The notes under the pieces: model-generated
What the model was told of the DNA's origin: nothing
Database searches by the model: none
What the model saw: only the letters and a program-made list of their open reading frames with translations
Origin: Pseudomonadota bacterium
Lineage (GTDB): Bacteria; Pseudomonadota; Gammaproteobacteria; Burkholderiales; Gallionellaceae
Assembly (NCBI GenBank): GCA_021781695.1
Contig: JAJXWG010000134.1
Location: 1 to 5,342, forward strand
Direction of reading: 5' to 3'
Length of the DNA: 5,342 nucleotides
Position numbers and translations under genes: made by a program
Shown here: positions 1 to 5,342 of the stretch, in pieces
How positions within the stretch are numbered: the stretch's first letter is position 1
Layout of the letters: every line of letters starts with the position of its first letter

Positions 1-1907
1 ACACGCCGGGTACGGATGTGATCGTCATCAGCGGCAACAGCGATATCGATTCGGCGATCGGCGCATTGAAACGCGGCGCATTCGACTACCTGCGCAAACC
101 GTATGCGCGGGAAGAGCTCCTGAAGAAGATAGACAACGTCTTGAAGCAACGCACGCTTGCGGAAGAACACCGCCGCATCACCATGCAACTCGAGAATTCG
201 GAAAAAAATTACCGCTATCTCGTCGACAATTCGCCCGACATCATCTATGCACTGAATGACGAAGGTAACTTCACCTTTGTCAACAACCGGGTGCGGCAAC
301 TGCTCGGTTTCTCGCGCGAGGAGCTGATCGGCAAGCATTATTCGGTTCTGGTTCACGATGAAGACATCGAACTGGCCCGCTTCGTCTTCCAGGAAAGAAG
401 GGTTGGAGAACGCGCTTCAAGCAATGTCGAACTGCGCCTCAAGTGCCACAAGGCGCAGGGCGGAAGCATCACGTTCGATAATTCTATCCTGACCATTTCT
501 TTCAACTCGATGGGCATGTATTTGTCTGACGCTAGGAAAAACAGCAGCGAATACTTCGGCACCTATGGTGTCGCACGCGACATCACAGAGCGCAAACGTG
601 CCGAAGCGCTGATCACCTACCAGGCGTATCACGACATACTGACCGACTTGCCAAACAGGGCGCTGTTCAAGGATCGCCTGGGTCTTTCCATCATACAATC
701 CAGGCGGAACGACACCAGGCTTGCTGTGATGTTCATCGACCTTGACCGTTTCAAGCTTGTCAACGACACGATGGGCCATGTCACAGGGGACGAGCTGCTG
801 CGGCAGGTTGCCATTCGCCTGAAAGGATGCCTGCGACGCGGGGATACGCTCGCGCGCATCGGCGGCGATGAATTCATCCTGCTGATGACAGACCTGAAGG
901 ACAAGCAGGATGCCGTGGAGGTCGCTGAAAAATTTCTCAAATCCCTGCAACAGCCGTTCCACTTTGGCAGCAATGAGGCGCAGATCTCGGCCAGCATAGG
1001 CATCGCACTGTATCCCGATGATGGCTCATCCATCGACGAGCTGATCAGGCATGCGGACCTTGCGATGTATCACGTCAAGGCTCAGGGAAAGAATGGGCAT
1101 GGTTTCTATGACTCTTCGATGATAGATGCATCCCATCAGAAACTTGCGCTCGAAAAAGACCTGCGCAAGGCGCTGGAGCGCGGCGAACTAGAAATGCACT
1201 ATCAGCCCCAGATAGACAGCGCCACTGGGCACGTCGTGGGCGCAGAGGCGCTGATGCGCTGGAACCATCCGGAACGTGGGATGCTGACCCCGGGAGATTT
1301 TCTGCCTTATGCGGAAGAAAACGGCCTCATCGTGCCGATCAGCGAGTGGATGCTTGAAAGTACATTGAGCGATCTTGCCGCCTGGAATGAGGCAAAAATC
1401 AGTCCGGAAAAACTCTCGATCAATCTTTCCCCGCAGTGCCTGGAACGCGGCTTTCCCAAAAAACTGAGGGACGCTTTGCTGCGCTATGGCATTGCTGCCA
1501 ATCAAATAGAGATCGAAATCACCGAGAACATCTGCATCCGCAATCCGAACCATGCGATAGACCAGCTCAACATGCTGAGCCGGACAGGAGTGAGCGTTGC
1601 CATCGACGATTTTGGAACCGGCTATTCCTCGCTTGCCTATCTGCAGGAGTTCCCGAGCCATACGATCAAGATCGACCAGTCGTTCGTGAAAGAAATCATT
1701 TTCGACGACACCCATTCACCCATCATCCTTGCAATCATCTCGATAGGCAAAGAGCTGGGACTCAAACTGATCGCCGAAGGCGTAGAGACGAAACTGCAGG
1801 CAAGCTACCTTGAAAACGCGGGCTGTTCCATCATGCAGGGATATTTCTACCACAGGCCTCTTGCGCGGCATGCGCTGACCCAGCTCCTCGTTCAGCAGGC
1901 GCCCTAA
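1..1907 (+). CDS. REC-PAS-GGDEF-EAL response regulator, c-di-GMP signalling (5' end off window)
   Basis: The frame is open from the first complete codon at position 3, so the true start lies to the left; the GTG at 18 is internal. Residues are numbered from that GTG. The first ~45 residues are the C-terminal half of a receiver (REC) domain: switch Ser5 in VISG and conserved Lys27 in RKP. The phosphoacceptor Asp is outside the window. A PAS domain spans ~64-192 and ends in the typical ARDITERK linker. The GGDEF domain (~200-360) has FIDLDRFK with D241, an intact GGDEF at 282-286 (diguanylate cyclase active site) and an RxxD inhibitory site at 273-276. The EAL domain (~375-625) keeps EAL 410-412, N469, E503, D530/D531 of DDFGTG, K551, E587 and Q607, the residues expected of an active phosphodiesterase. 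The protein could therefore make or degrade c-di-GMP, or both, under phosphorelay and PAS control. No transmembrane segment is visible, so it is probably cytoplasmic. The PAS ligand and partner kinase are unknown. Confidence 0.95.
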   Translation, partial: TPGTDVIVISGNSDIDSAIGALKRGAFDYLRKPYAREELLKKIDNVLKQRTLAEEHRRITMQLENSEKNYRYLVDNSPDIIYALNDEGNFTFVNNRVRQLLGFSREELIGKHYSVLVHDEDIELARFVFQERRVGERASSNVELRLKCHKAQGGSITFDNSILTISFNSMGMYLSDARKNSSEYFGTYGVARDITERKRAEALITYQAYHDILTDLPNRALFKDRLGLSIIQSRRNDTRLAVMFIDLDRFKLVNDTMGHVTGDELLRQVAIRLKGCLRRGDTLARIGGDEFILLMTDLKDKQDAVEVAEKFLKSLQQPFHFGSNEAQISASIGIALYPDDGSSIDELIRHADLAMYHVKAQGKNGHGFYDSSMIDASHQKLALEKDLRKALERGELEMHYQPQIDSATGHVVGAEALMRWNHPERGMLTPGDFLPYAEENGLIVPISEWMLESTLSDLAAWNEAKISPEKLSINLSPQCLERGFPKKLRDALLRYGIAANQIEIEITENICIRNPNHAIDQLNMLSRTGVSVAIDDFGTGYSSLAYLQEFPSHTIKIDQSFVKEIIFDDTHSPIILAIISIGKELGLKLIAEGVETKLQASYLENAGCSIMQGYFYHRPLARHALTQLLVQQAP

Positions 1908-1914
1908 GAAATCA

Positions 1915-2748
1915 TCAGCCGCCAGCCCGGTCGCGTTCCACCATCAGCATGTGCAGCCTGCGGCTGTCCGCGCGCAGTACAGTGAAAGTAAAGCCCCCCA
2001 GATGAATGCTGTCGCCGCACTTGGGCAGCCGCCCTGCGGCCTTCAGCACCAAGCCGCCAACGGTATCGCATTCTTCATCACTGAAGTCTGAACCCAGCGC
2101 CGCATTGAAATCAGCAATCTCCGTGTCCGCCTTGATCCGGAACTTGCCCGTGCCGTCCGCGATGATATTGTCTTCGTCCGCATCGAAATCGTATTCATCC
2201 TCGATGTCGCCTACGATCTGCTCCAGCACGTCTTCTATGGTGACCATGCCGGACACACCGCCGTATTCATTCACCACCAGCGCAATATGGTTTCGGTTGC
2301 TGCGAAATTCCCGAAGCAGCACGTTCAGGCGCTTGGCTTCGGGCACAAACACGACAGGGCGCAGCATGTCACGCATGTTGAATTCCTCGCCTGCGTAATA
2401 GCGCAGAAGATCCTTCGCCAGCAGGATGCCGATGATGTTGTCCTTGTCGCCTTCGATCACGGGGAAGCGCGAATGCGCCGTTTCGATCACAAAAGGTATG
2501 AACTCTTCTGGAGAGAGACTGATGTCGATCACATCCATCTGCGCCCTGGGAATCATGATCTCGCGCACCTGCCGCTCGGACACCTGCAGCACCCCCTCCA
2601 TCATCGACAGCGCATCGGCATCGAGCAGATTGTTTTCGTAGGCGCCGTGCAAAAGCTTCACCAGCTGCTCGCGGTCTTCCGGCTCGCGCAGCAACAGTGC
2701 GGACAGGCGTTCCAACAGGGTTGGCTTATGACTCTCGGATTCGGGCAT
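1915..2748 (-). CDS. corC: CorC/YbeX CBS-domain protein, Mg/Co homeostasis
   Basis: The 277-residue protein is close in length to E. coli CorC/YbeX (292). Seen in order: an acidic and basic N-terminus without membrane segments; the hallmark MIPRAQM at 65-71 opening the first CBS domain, with HSRFPV at 92-97 and LLAKDLL at 109-115; a second CBS domain with NEYGGVSGMVTIEDVLEQIV at 160-179 followed by GDIEDEYD; and a C-terminal CorC/HlyC transporter-associated domain (~196-275, including SDEECDTVGGLV). The family is annotated for magnesium and cobalt efflux with CorA, and CBS pairs bind adenine nucleotides; YbeX has also been tied to ribosome metabolism. The DUF21 membrane domain of larger relatives is absent, so this is the short soluble form. 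ATG at 2748 lies 8 bases after the ybeY stop. No good Shine-Dalgarno precedes it (CCTGAAACCTAAA), so translation is probably coupled to ybeY. Its stop is 7 bases from the stop of the convergent c-di-GMP gene, and no terminator is visible. Confidence 0.95.
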   Translation of the reverse strand: MPESESHKPTLLERLSALLLREPEDREQLVKLLHGAYENNLLDADALSMMEGVLQVSERQVREIMIPRAQMDVIDISLSPEEFIPFVIETAHSRFPVIEGDKDNIIGILLAKDLLRYYAGEEFNMRDMLRPVVFVPEAKRLNVLLREFRSNRNHIALVVNEYGGVSGMVTIEDVLEQIVGDIEDEYDFDADEDNIIADGTGKFRIKADTEIADFNAALGSDFSDEECDTVGGLVLKAAGRLPKCGDSIHLGGFTFTVLRADSRRLHMLMVERDRAGG

Positions 2749-2756
2749 TTTAGGTT

Positions 2757-3191
2757 TCAGGCTTCGATATAGGGATCAGGATAATGCAATCTTACCATCA
2801 AGCTGGTTTCCAGTGCTTCCATCCTCCCGGCATCCGCATCCGTTTCGTGATCATAGCCCTGCAGGTGCAGCACGGCATGTATCGTCATGTGCGCATAATG
2901 CGCCATCAGGTCCTTGTGCTGCTCGCGCGCCTCACGTTCGACGACGGGCGCGCAGATGACCACATCGCCAGATCCTGCATCGTCATAGACGAAGGTCAGC
3001 ACATTGGTCGCGTAATCGCGCCCGCGATAGGCAAGGTTGAGCTCGCGCGCCTCCGTCTCGTCGACGATGCGCAAGGTCATGCCTATATCCCGCTGCATCG
3101 CAATCGACACCCAGCGCCGCAGTTGCTGCCTTGTGGGCAGCAGGGATGCCGAAGTCGCATACTGCACCGTCAGTGAAAGCCTAGCTTTCAT
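2757..3191 (-). CDS. ybeY: YbeY endoribonuclease, rRNA maturation factor
   Basis: This 144-residue protein is of normal length for YbeY (UPF0054), a single-domain, zinc-dependent endoribonuclease involved in 16S rRNA 3'-end maturation and ribosome quality control. The zinc motif H-x3-H-x5-H is complete at H105, H109 and H115 (HAVLHLQGYDH). The conserved YRGRDYATNVLTF stretch lies at 55-67, with the invariant Arg at R56, and is followed by GDVVI at 75-79. Cytoplasmic, no signal peptide. ATG at 3191 lies inside the last codons of miaB, giving an 11-base overlap in another frame, with a weak GGCGAG sequence just upstream. Re-initiation after miaB translation is likely. In the common proteobacterial order a PhoH-like ATPase gene (ybeZ) separates miaB from ybeY; here there is no room for it. 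The family assignment is secure from the motifs. Confidence 0.96.
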   Translation of the reverse strand: MKARLSLTVQYATSASLLPTRQQLRRWVSIAMQRDIGMTLRIVDETEARELNLAYRGRDYATNVLTFVYDDAGSGDVVICAPVVEREAREQHKDLMAHYAHMTIHAVLHLQGYDHETDADAGRMEALETSLMVRLHYPDPYIEA

Positions 3192-4506
3192 AAAGCTCGC
3201 CGCGCAGCGTGTGTCTGACCACCTCAGTCACCCTGACATCCGCGAATCGCCCTGTCATTCCGGACGAACCCTTGAAATTGACCACGCGGTTGTTGTCAGT
3301 TCGCCCTGCAAGTTCAAGCGCATCCTTTTTCGAGATGCCTTCCACCAGCACGCGCTGAACCGAACCCAGCATGCTTTCTGCCACAGCATTTTCCTGTTCG
3401 GACAGGCGGTCCTGAAGACGCTTCAGGCGCTCAGCCTTTACCTCTGGCAGGGTGTCATCCGTCATCTCCGCAGCGGGCGTGCCAGGGCGCGGGCTGTACA
3501 GATAGCTGAAGCTGTTGTCGAAACCGATCTCGTCGATAAGCTTCAGTGTGAGCTGGAAATCCTGTTCGGTTTCGCCCGGAAATCCCACGATGAAATCCGA
3601 GGTGATGCATATGTCAGGGCGCGCCGCGCGCACGCGGCGGATGATGGACTTGTATTCAAGCGCAGTATGCCCGCGCTTCATCGCCGCGAGTATTCTGTCA
3701 GAGCCCGACTGCACAGGAAGATGCAGATGGCTCACGAGCTTGGGCGTATTCGCGTACACGTCGATCAGCCTCTGGCTCATGTCTCTGGGATGAGAGGTCG
3801 TGTAGCGTATGCGAGAGATTCCCGGAAGGCTGGCGATGGCCTGGATGAGATAGGCGAAGTCCACCGTATCGCCGTCTTCGGTATCGCCCGCATAGGCATT
3901 AACATTCTGCCCGATCAGCGTCACCTCTCTCACACCCTGTTCCACCAGCACTTCGATGTCGCGCATCACATCTGCCAGCGGACGCGACACTTCCTCGCCC
4001 CGCGTATAGGGCACCACGCAGAACGTACAATACTTGCTGCAGCCTTCCATCACCGAGACGAAAGCCGACGCCTTTGTCGTCTGCGGAATCGGCAGATGGT
4101 CGAACTTCTCTATCTCGGGGAAACTGATATCCACCTGCGCGCTTCCCGTTTCCTGCCGCGCCCTGATCAGTTCAGGCAAGCGATGCAGGGTCTGTGGGCC
4201 GAACACCACATCCACATAGGGTGCTCGCCTGATGATCACGTCTCCCTCCTGGCTTGCTACACATCCGCCAACGCCGATCAGAAGGCCGGGCTTGGCCAGT
4301 TTGAGCGGGCGCACGCGACCCAGATCGGAGAACACCTTCTCCTCAGCCTTCTCCCGTATCGAGCAGGTGTTGAACAAGATGACATCGGCTTCTTCTATCC
4401 TGTCTGTCTGGGTCATCCCGTCGCAGGCGCGCAGCACGTCCGCCATCTTGTCCGAGTCATACTCGTTCATCTGGCAGCCATAGGTTTTAATGTAGAGTTT
4501 CTTCAT
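3181..4506 (-). CDS. miaB: MiaB tRNA-2-methylthio-N6-dimethylallyladenosine synthase
   Basis: MiaB is a radical-SAM methylthiotransferase that converts i6A37 to ms2i6A37 in tRNAs reading UNN codons. From ATG at 4506 the protein has 441 residues (E. coli 474). The N-terminal UPF0004 domain carries the three cluster cysteines C11 (TYGCQMN), C48 (NTCSIREKAEEKVFSDLG) and C82 (GGC). The radical-SAM core has C156-x3-C160-x2-C163 in GCSKYCTFCVVPYTRG, followed by typical blocks such as LIGQNVNAY, HLPVQSGSD and DFIVGFPGET. A C-terminal TRAM RNA-binding domain occupies ~375-438 and contains the GRTDNNRVVNF stretch. The frame is open up to 4722, but only residues from MKKLYIKTYGC resemble the family. 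A GGA element 6 bases before this ATG supports it over the in-frame ATG at 4524. First gene of the miaB-ybeY-corC operon. Confidence 0.96.
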   Translation of the reverse strand: MKKLYIKTYGCQMNEYDSDKMADVLRACDGMTQTDRIEEADVILFNTCSIREKAEEKVFSDLGRVRPLKLAKPGLLIGVGGCVASQEGDVIIRRAPYVDVVFGPQTLHRLPELIRARQETGSAQVDISFPEIEKFDHLPIPQTTKASAFVSVMEGCSKYCTFCVVPYTRGEEVSRPLADVMRDIEVLVEQGVREVTLIGQNVNAYAGDTEDGDTVDFAYLIQAIASLPGISRIRYTTSHPRDMSQRLIDVYANTPKLVSHLHLPVQSGSDRILAAMKRGHTALEYKSIIRRVRAARPDICITSDFIVGFPGETEQDFQLTLKLIDEIGFDNSFSYLYSPRPGTPAAEMTDDTLPEVKAERLKRLQDRLSEQENAVAESMLGSVQRVLVEGISKKDALELAGRTDNNRVVNFKGSSGMTGRFADVRVTEVVRHTLRGELYES

Positions 4507-4512
4507 TTCATG

Positions 4513-4516
4513 TCCA
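4513..4516 (-). promoter_or_regulatory. miaB ribosome binding site
   Basis: On the minus strand TGGA lies 6 bases before ATG 4506. The alternative in-frame ATG at 4524 has its nearest purine-rich AGGA about 20 bases away, too far to serve it. This decides the start, in agreement with the family N-terminus MKKLYIKTYGC. Confidence 0.55.
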
Positions 4517-4552
4517 AAATTCATTCGCGCCAAAGCGGGCTTTTCCTGCAGC

Positions 4553-4579
4553 GGCAGACCGCGTCGAGCGCGGTCTGCC
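4553..4579. repeat. Perfect 11-bp inverted repeat beside the miaB -10 element
   Basis: GGCAGACCGCG (4553-4563) and its exact reverse complement (4569-4579) flank a 5-base centre, TCGAG. The repeat abuts the TATAAT box and covers the expected transcription start. No T-run follows on either strand, so it is not a standard intrinsic terminator. If transcription starts near 4573, the upstream arm would be only partly transcribed, leaving about five GC pairs in RNA. A DNA operator, or a dispersed palindromic repeat, therefore fits better than an RNA switch. A leader hairpin remains possible if the start is further upstream. Confidence 0.75.
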
Positions 4580-4585
4580 ATTATA
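4580..4585 (-). promoter_or_regulatory. Candidate -10 element of the miaB-ybeY-corC operon
   Basis: The minus strand reads CAAAGTATAATGG, with a perfect sigma-70 TATAAT hexamer. Transcription would start near 4573, giving a leader of about 67 bases before the miaB ATG at 4506. A convincing -35 is missing: the hexamer at 17-base spacing is GCCGTG, and TGGCCG at 19 bases matches TTGACA in only three positions. The promoter may need an activator, or the match may be fortuitous. Its position in the only spacer upstream of the operon argues for function. Confidence 0.5.
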
Positions 4586-4661
4586 CTTTGTGTTCGATGA
4601 AACACGGCCAGCCCGGAGATTTCGAAGACGAGATTCATCCATGGGAAGCTGCCGCATAACA

Positions 4662-4692
4662 CGGCTAATCTGAATCGGGTCAGATTGTGCCG
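4662..4692. repeat. Imperfect hairpin across the stop of the GNAT gene
   Basis: AATCTGA (4667-4673) and TCAGATT (4680-4686) form a 7-bp stem with a 6-base loop. The stem can extend outward, after a small internal loop, by CGGC (4662-4665) with GCCG (4689-4692). It spans the acetyltransferase stop codon at 4680-4682. There is no U-tract on either side, so it is not a canonical intrinsic terminator. It could protect the 3' end of the acetyltransferase mRNA or weaken read-through into miaB, or be chance. Confidence 0.35.
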
Positions 4693-5192
4693 GCCGATCC
4701 GGCATACGAAAACACCGCGCAATCCTTGCCGTCGAAGATAAAGCCCGCAACTTCGCGCATGCCCATTTTCTCATGCGCGCGCAGCGAAGCGGGATTGTCG
4801 CGCCGTATGAACAGGATTCCTTCACGCCCCGGCAGAAAGCGCCGCAACTCGATACACATGGCCTGCGCGAGCCCCTGACCTCGCGCATCTTCCCGCACGC
4901 AAACCGGACCATAAACATAGGCGTCGGCTGCACCCGGATATGCATTCAGCATCGCGCGAATGACAGGGACATCCCGGTTCATTTCGGGCGTGCTAGTCAT
5001 CAGAAAACCGCAGATGGCATCTCCTTGCCGCGCCACAACCAATGGCATGGCAGCCATCATCTCCGCAATGCGCGCTCTGGGCAGATTGACTGACAAATAC
5101 CCGCCCTGTGCTGGCTGGTTGGCTTCCTGCAGCACCATGATGCCATCGAGATCATTTTCAGTCGCAGTGCCGATTATTGCTGAAAGTGTCAT
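4680..5192 (-). CDS. GNAT-family N-acetyltransferase, substrate unknown
   Basis: The 170-residue protein is one GNAT domain of typical size, transferring an acetyl group from acetyl-CoA to an amine that cannot be named from the sequence. Motif A, the pyrophosphate-binding part, is seen as VCVREDARGQGLA at 97-109, with R104-x-x-G107-x-A109. A conserved C-terminal block, DNPASLRAHEKMGMREVAGF, lies at 132-151 and is typical of the CoA-side helix and following strand. The N-terminal part (TATENDLDGIMVLQEANQ) is the usual first strand and helix. No signal peptide or membrane segment. ATG at 5192 is chosen because GGGAA stands 6 bases upstream on the minus strand. The frame continues upstream to a TTG at 5243, but that overlaps the putative -10 box and has no family-like sequence. 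The gene has its own promoter candidate and is separated from miaB by 173 bases, so it is probably a single-gene unit. I do not recognise it as RimI, RimJ or another named member. Confidence 0.88.
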   Translation of the reverse strand: MTLSAIIGTATENDLDGIMVLQEANQPAQGGYLSVNLPRARIAEMMAAMPLVVARQGDAICGFLMTSTPEMNRDVPVIRAMLNAYPGAADAYVYGPVCVREDARGQGLAQAMCIELRRFLPGREGILFIRRDNPASLRAHEKMGMREVAGFIFDGKDCAVFSYAGSAGTI

Positions 5193-5242
5193 GATATTTC
5201 CCAGGATACGCGCATGCCTTTGGCTGCTGCCGGGACTGCGCA

Positions 5243-5273
5243 ATTATACGGATACTTTGTTCTGGCACGACAA
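5243..5273 (-). promoter_or_regulatory. Candidate promoter of the GNAT gene
   Basis: The minus strand has a perfect TATAAT at 5243-5248. The best -35 is TTGTCG at 5268-5273 (four of six consensus positions), with a long 19-base spacer. Transcription would start near 5236, about 45 bases before the ATG at 5192. The long spacer suggests a weak or regulated promoter. Confidence 0.5.
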
Positions 5274-5278
5274 TGCCA
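5263..5278. promoter_or_regulatory. TGGCA-N6-TGCCA palindrome, possible operator
   Basis: Five-base arms TGGCA (5263-5267) and TGCCA (5274-5278) enclose six bases, which on the minus strand are exactly the putative -35, TTGTCG. A dyad over the -35 is a common repressor-site arrangement. The regulator is unknown, and arms this short can arise by chance. Confidence 0.3.
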
Positions 5279-5310
5279 AACATTCCGGCGCATTGATGGC
5301 CCTGAAACTG

Positions 5311-5340
5311 AAAAACCAGTTCCAAAAGAACTGGTTTTTT
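5311..5340. terminator. Intrinsic terminator, apparently bidirectional
   Basis: AAAAACCAGTTC (5311-5322) and GAACTGGTTTTT (5328-5339) form a 12-bp stem (seven mixed pairs plus five A-T pairs) around the loop CAAAA. A T6 run ends the plus-strand side at 5335-5340, and the minus strand also ends in five Ts. It can stop transcription in both directions. No plus-strand gene in the window needs it. The likely role is to end a minus-strand gene beyond the right edge, shielding the acetyltransferase promoter from read-through. Confidence 0.8.
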
Positions 5341-5342
5341 AA

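Noticed and set aside
1436..1813. 125-codon plus-strand frame inside the EAL domain
   Set aside because: It is a frame-shifted shadow of the EAL coding sequence, whose catalytic motifs lie in the main frame.
4553..4579. Palindrome read as a transcription terminator for the acetyltransferase gene
   Set aside because: The stem is strong but neither strand has a T-run after it, and it lies downstream of the -10 element of the next gene.
3037..4659. A 540-codon open frame on the plus strand opposite miaB and part of ybeY
   Set aside because: The minus-strand frames carry unmistakable MiaB and YbeY motifs. The plus-strand translation is rich in His, Arg and Ala with no recognisable domain, as expected for the antisense of a GC-rich gene.
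4507..4722. Upstream extension of miaB to a 513-residue protein
   Set aside because: The added residues look like no MiaB N-terminus, cross the TATAAT box and the palindrome, and overlap the acetyltransferase end. The ATG at 4506 has a ribosome site and the family N-terminus.
5193..5243. Longer acetyltransferase starting at TTG 5243
   Set aside because: It would start within the putative -10 box. The ATG at 5192 has GGGAA at proper spacing and starts just before the first GNAT strand.
5263..5277. Sigma-54-like TGGCACG-N4-TGCC on the plus strand
   Set aside because: The spacing between the GG and GC elements is one base short of the rigid sigma-54 requirement, and no plus-strand gene follows before the terminator.
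5296..5340. Short plus-strand frame beginning ATG GCC CTG AAA before the right edge
   Set aside because: It has no clear ribosome site, runs through both arms of the terminator hairpin, and runs off the window. A reading by chance is more likely.

Overview
The window looks like an ordinary chromosomal segment of a proteobacterium, most likely a betaproteobacterium. This rests on recall of how the N-terminus of YbeY and the C-terminus of MiaB read in that class; no search was run. It is densely coding, moderately GC-rich, and shows no mobile element, CRISPR array, tRNA or rRNA.

From left to right, a plus-strand gene that begins outside the window encodes a response regulator with the order REC (C-terminal half only)-PAS-GGDEF-EAL and ends at 1907. 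It is a cyclic-di-GMP signalling protein in which both output domains keep their signature residues. It converges tail to tail, with 7 bases between stop codons, on a minus-strand block: miaB (4506 to 3181), ybeY (3191 to 2757) and corC/ybeX (2748 to 1915). MiaB modifies tRNA at A37, YbeY is an endoribonuclease in rRNA maturation and ribosome quality control, and CorC is a CBS-domain protein linked to magnesium/cobalt handling. The genes overlap by 11 bases or lie 8 bases apart, so they are almost certainly one operon. In the usual proteobacterial order a phoH-like ATPase gene (ybeZ) sits between miaB and ybeY, and lnt often follows corC. Here the first is absent and the second is not in the downstream position, which is the main contextual oddity.

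Upstream of miaB is a 173-base spacer with a consensus TATAAT -10 element and a perfect 11-bp inverted repeat directly beside it, covering the expected transcription start. Further right is a stand-alone minus-strand GNAT acetyltransferase gene (5192 to 4680) with its own TATAAT box and a TGGCA-N6-TGCCA palindrome around the putative -35. The right edge carries a strong, bidirectional-looking intrinsic terminator that isolates this block from whatever lies beyond.

No novel defence or mobile system was found. The points worth a second look are the missing phoH, the promoter-proximal palindromes and the intact bifunctional c-di-GMP regulator.
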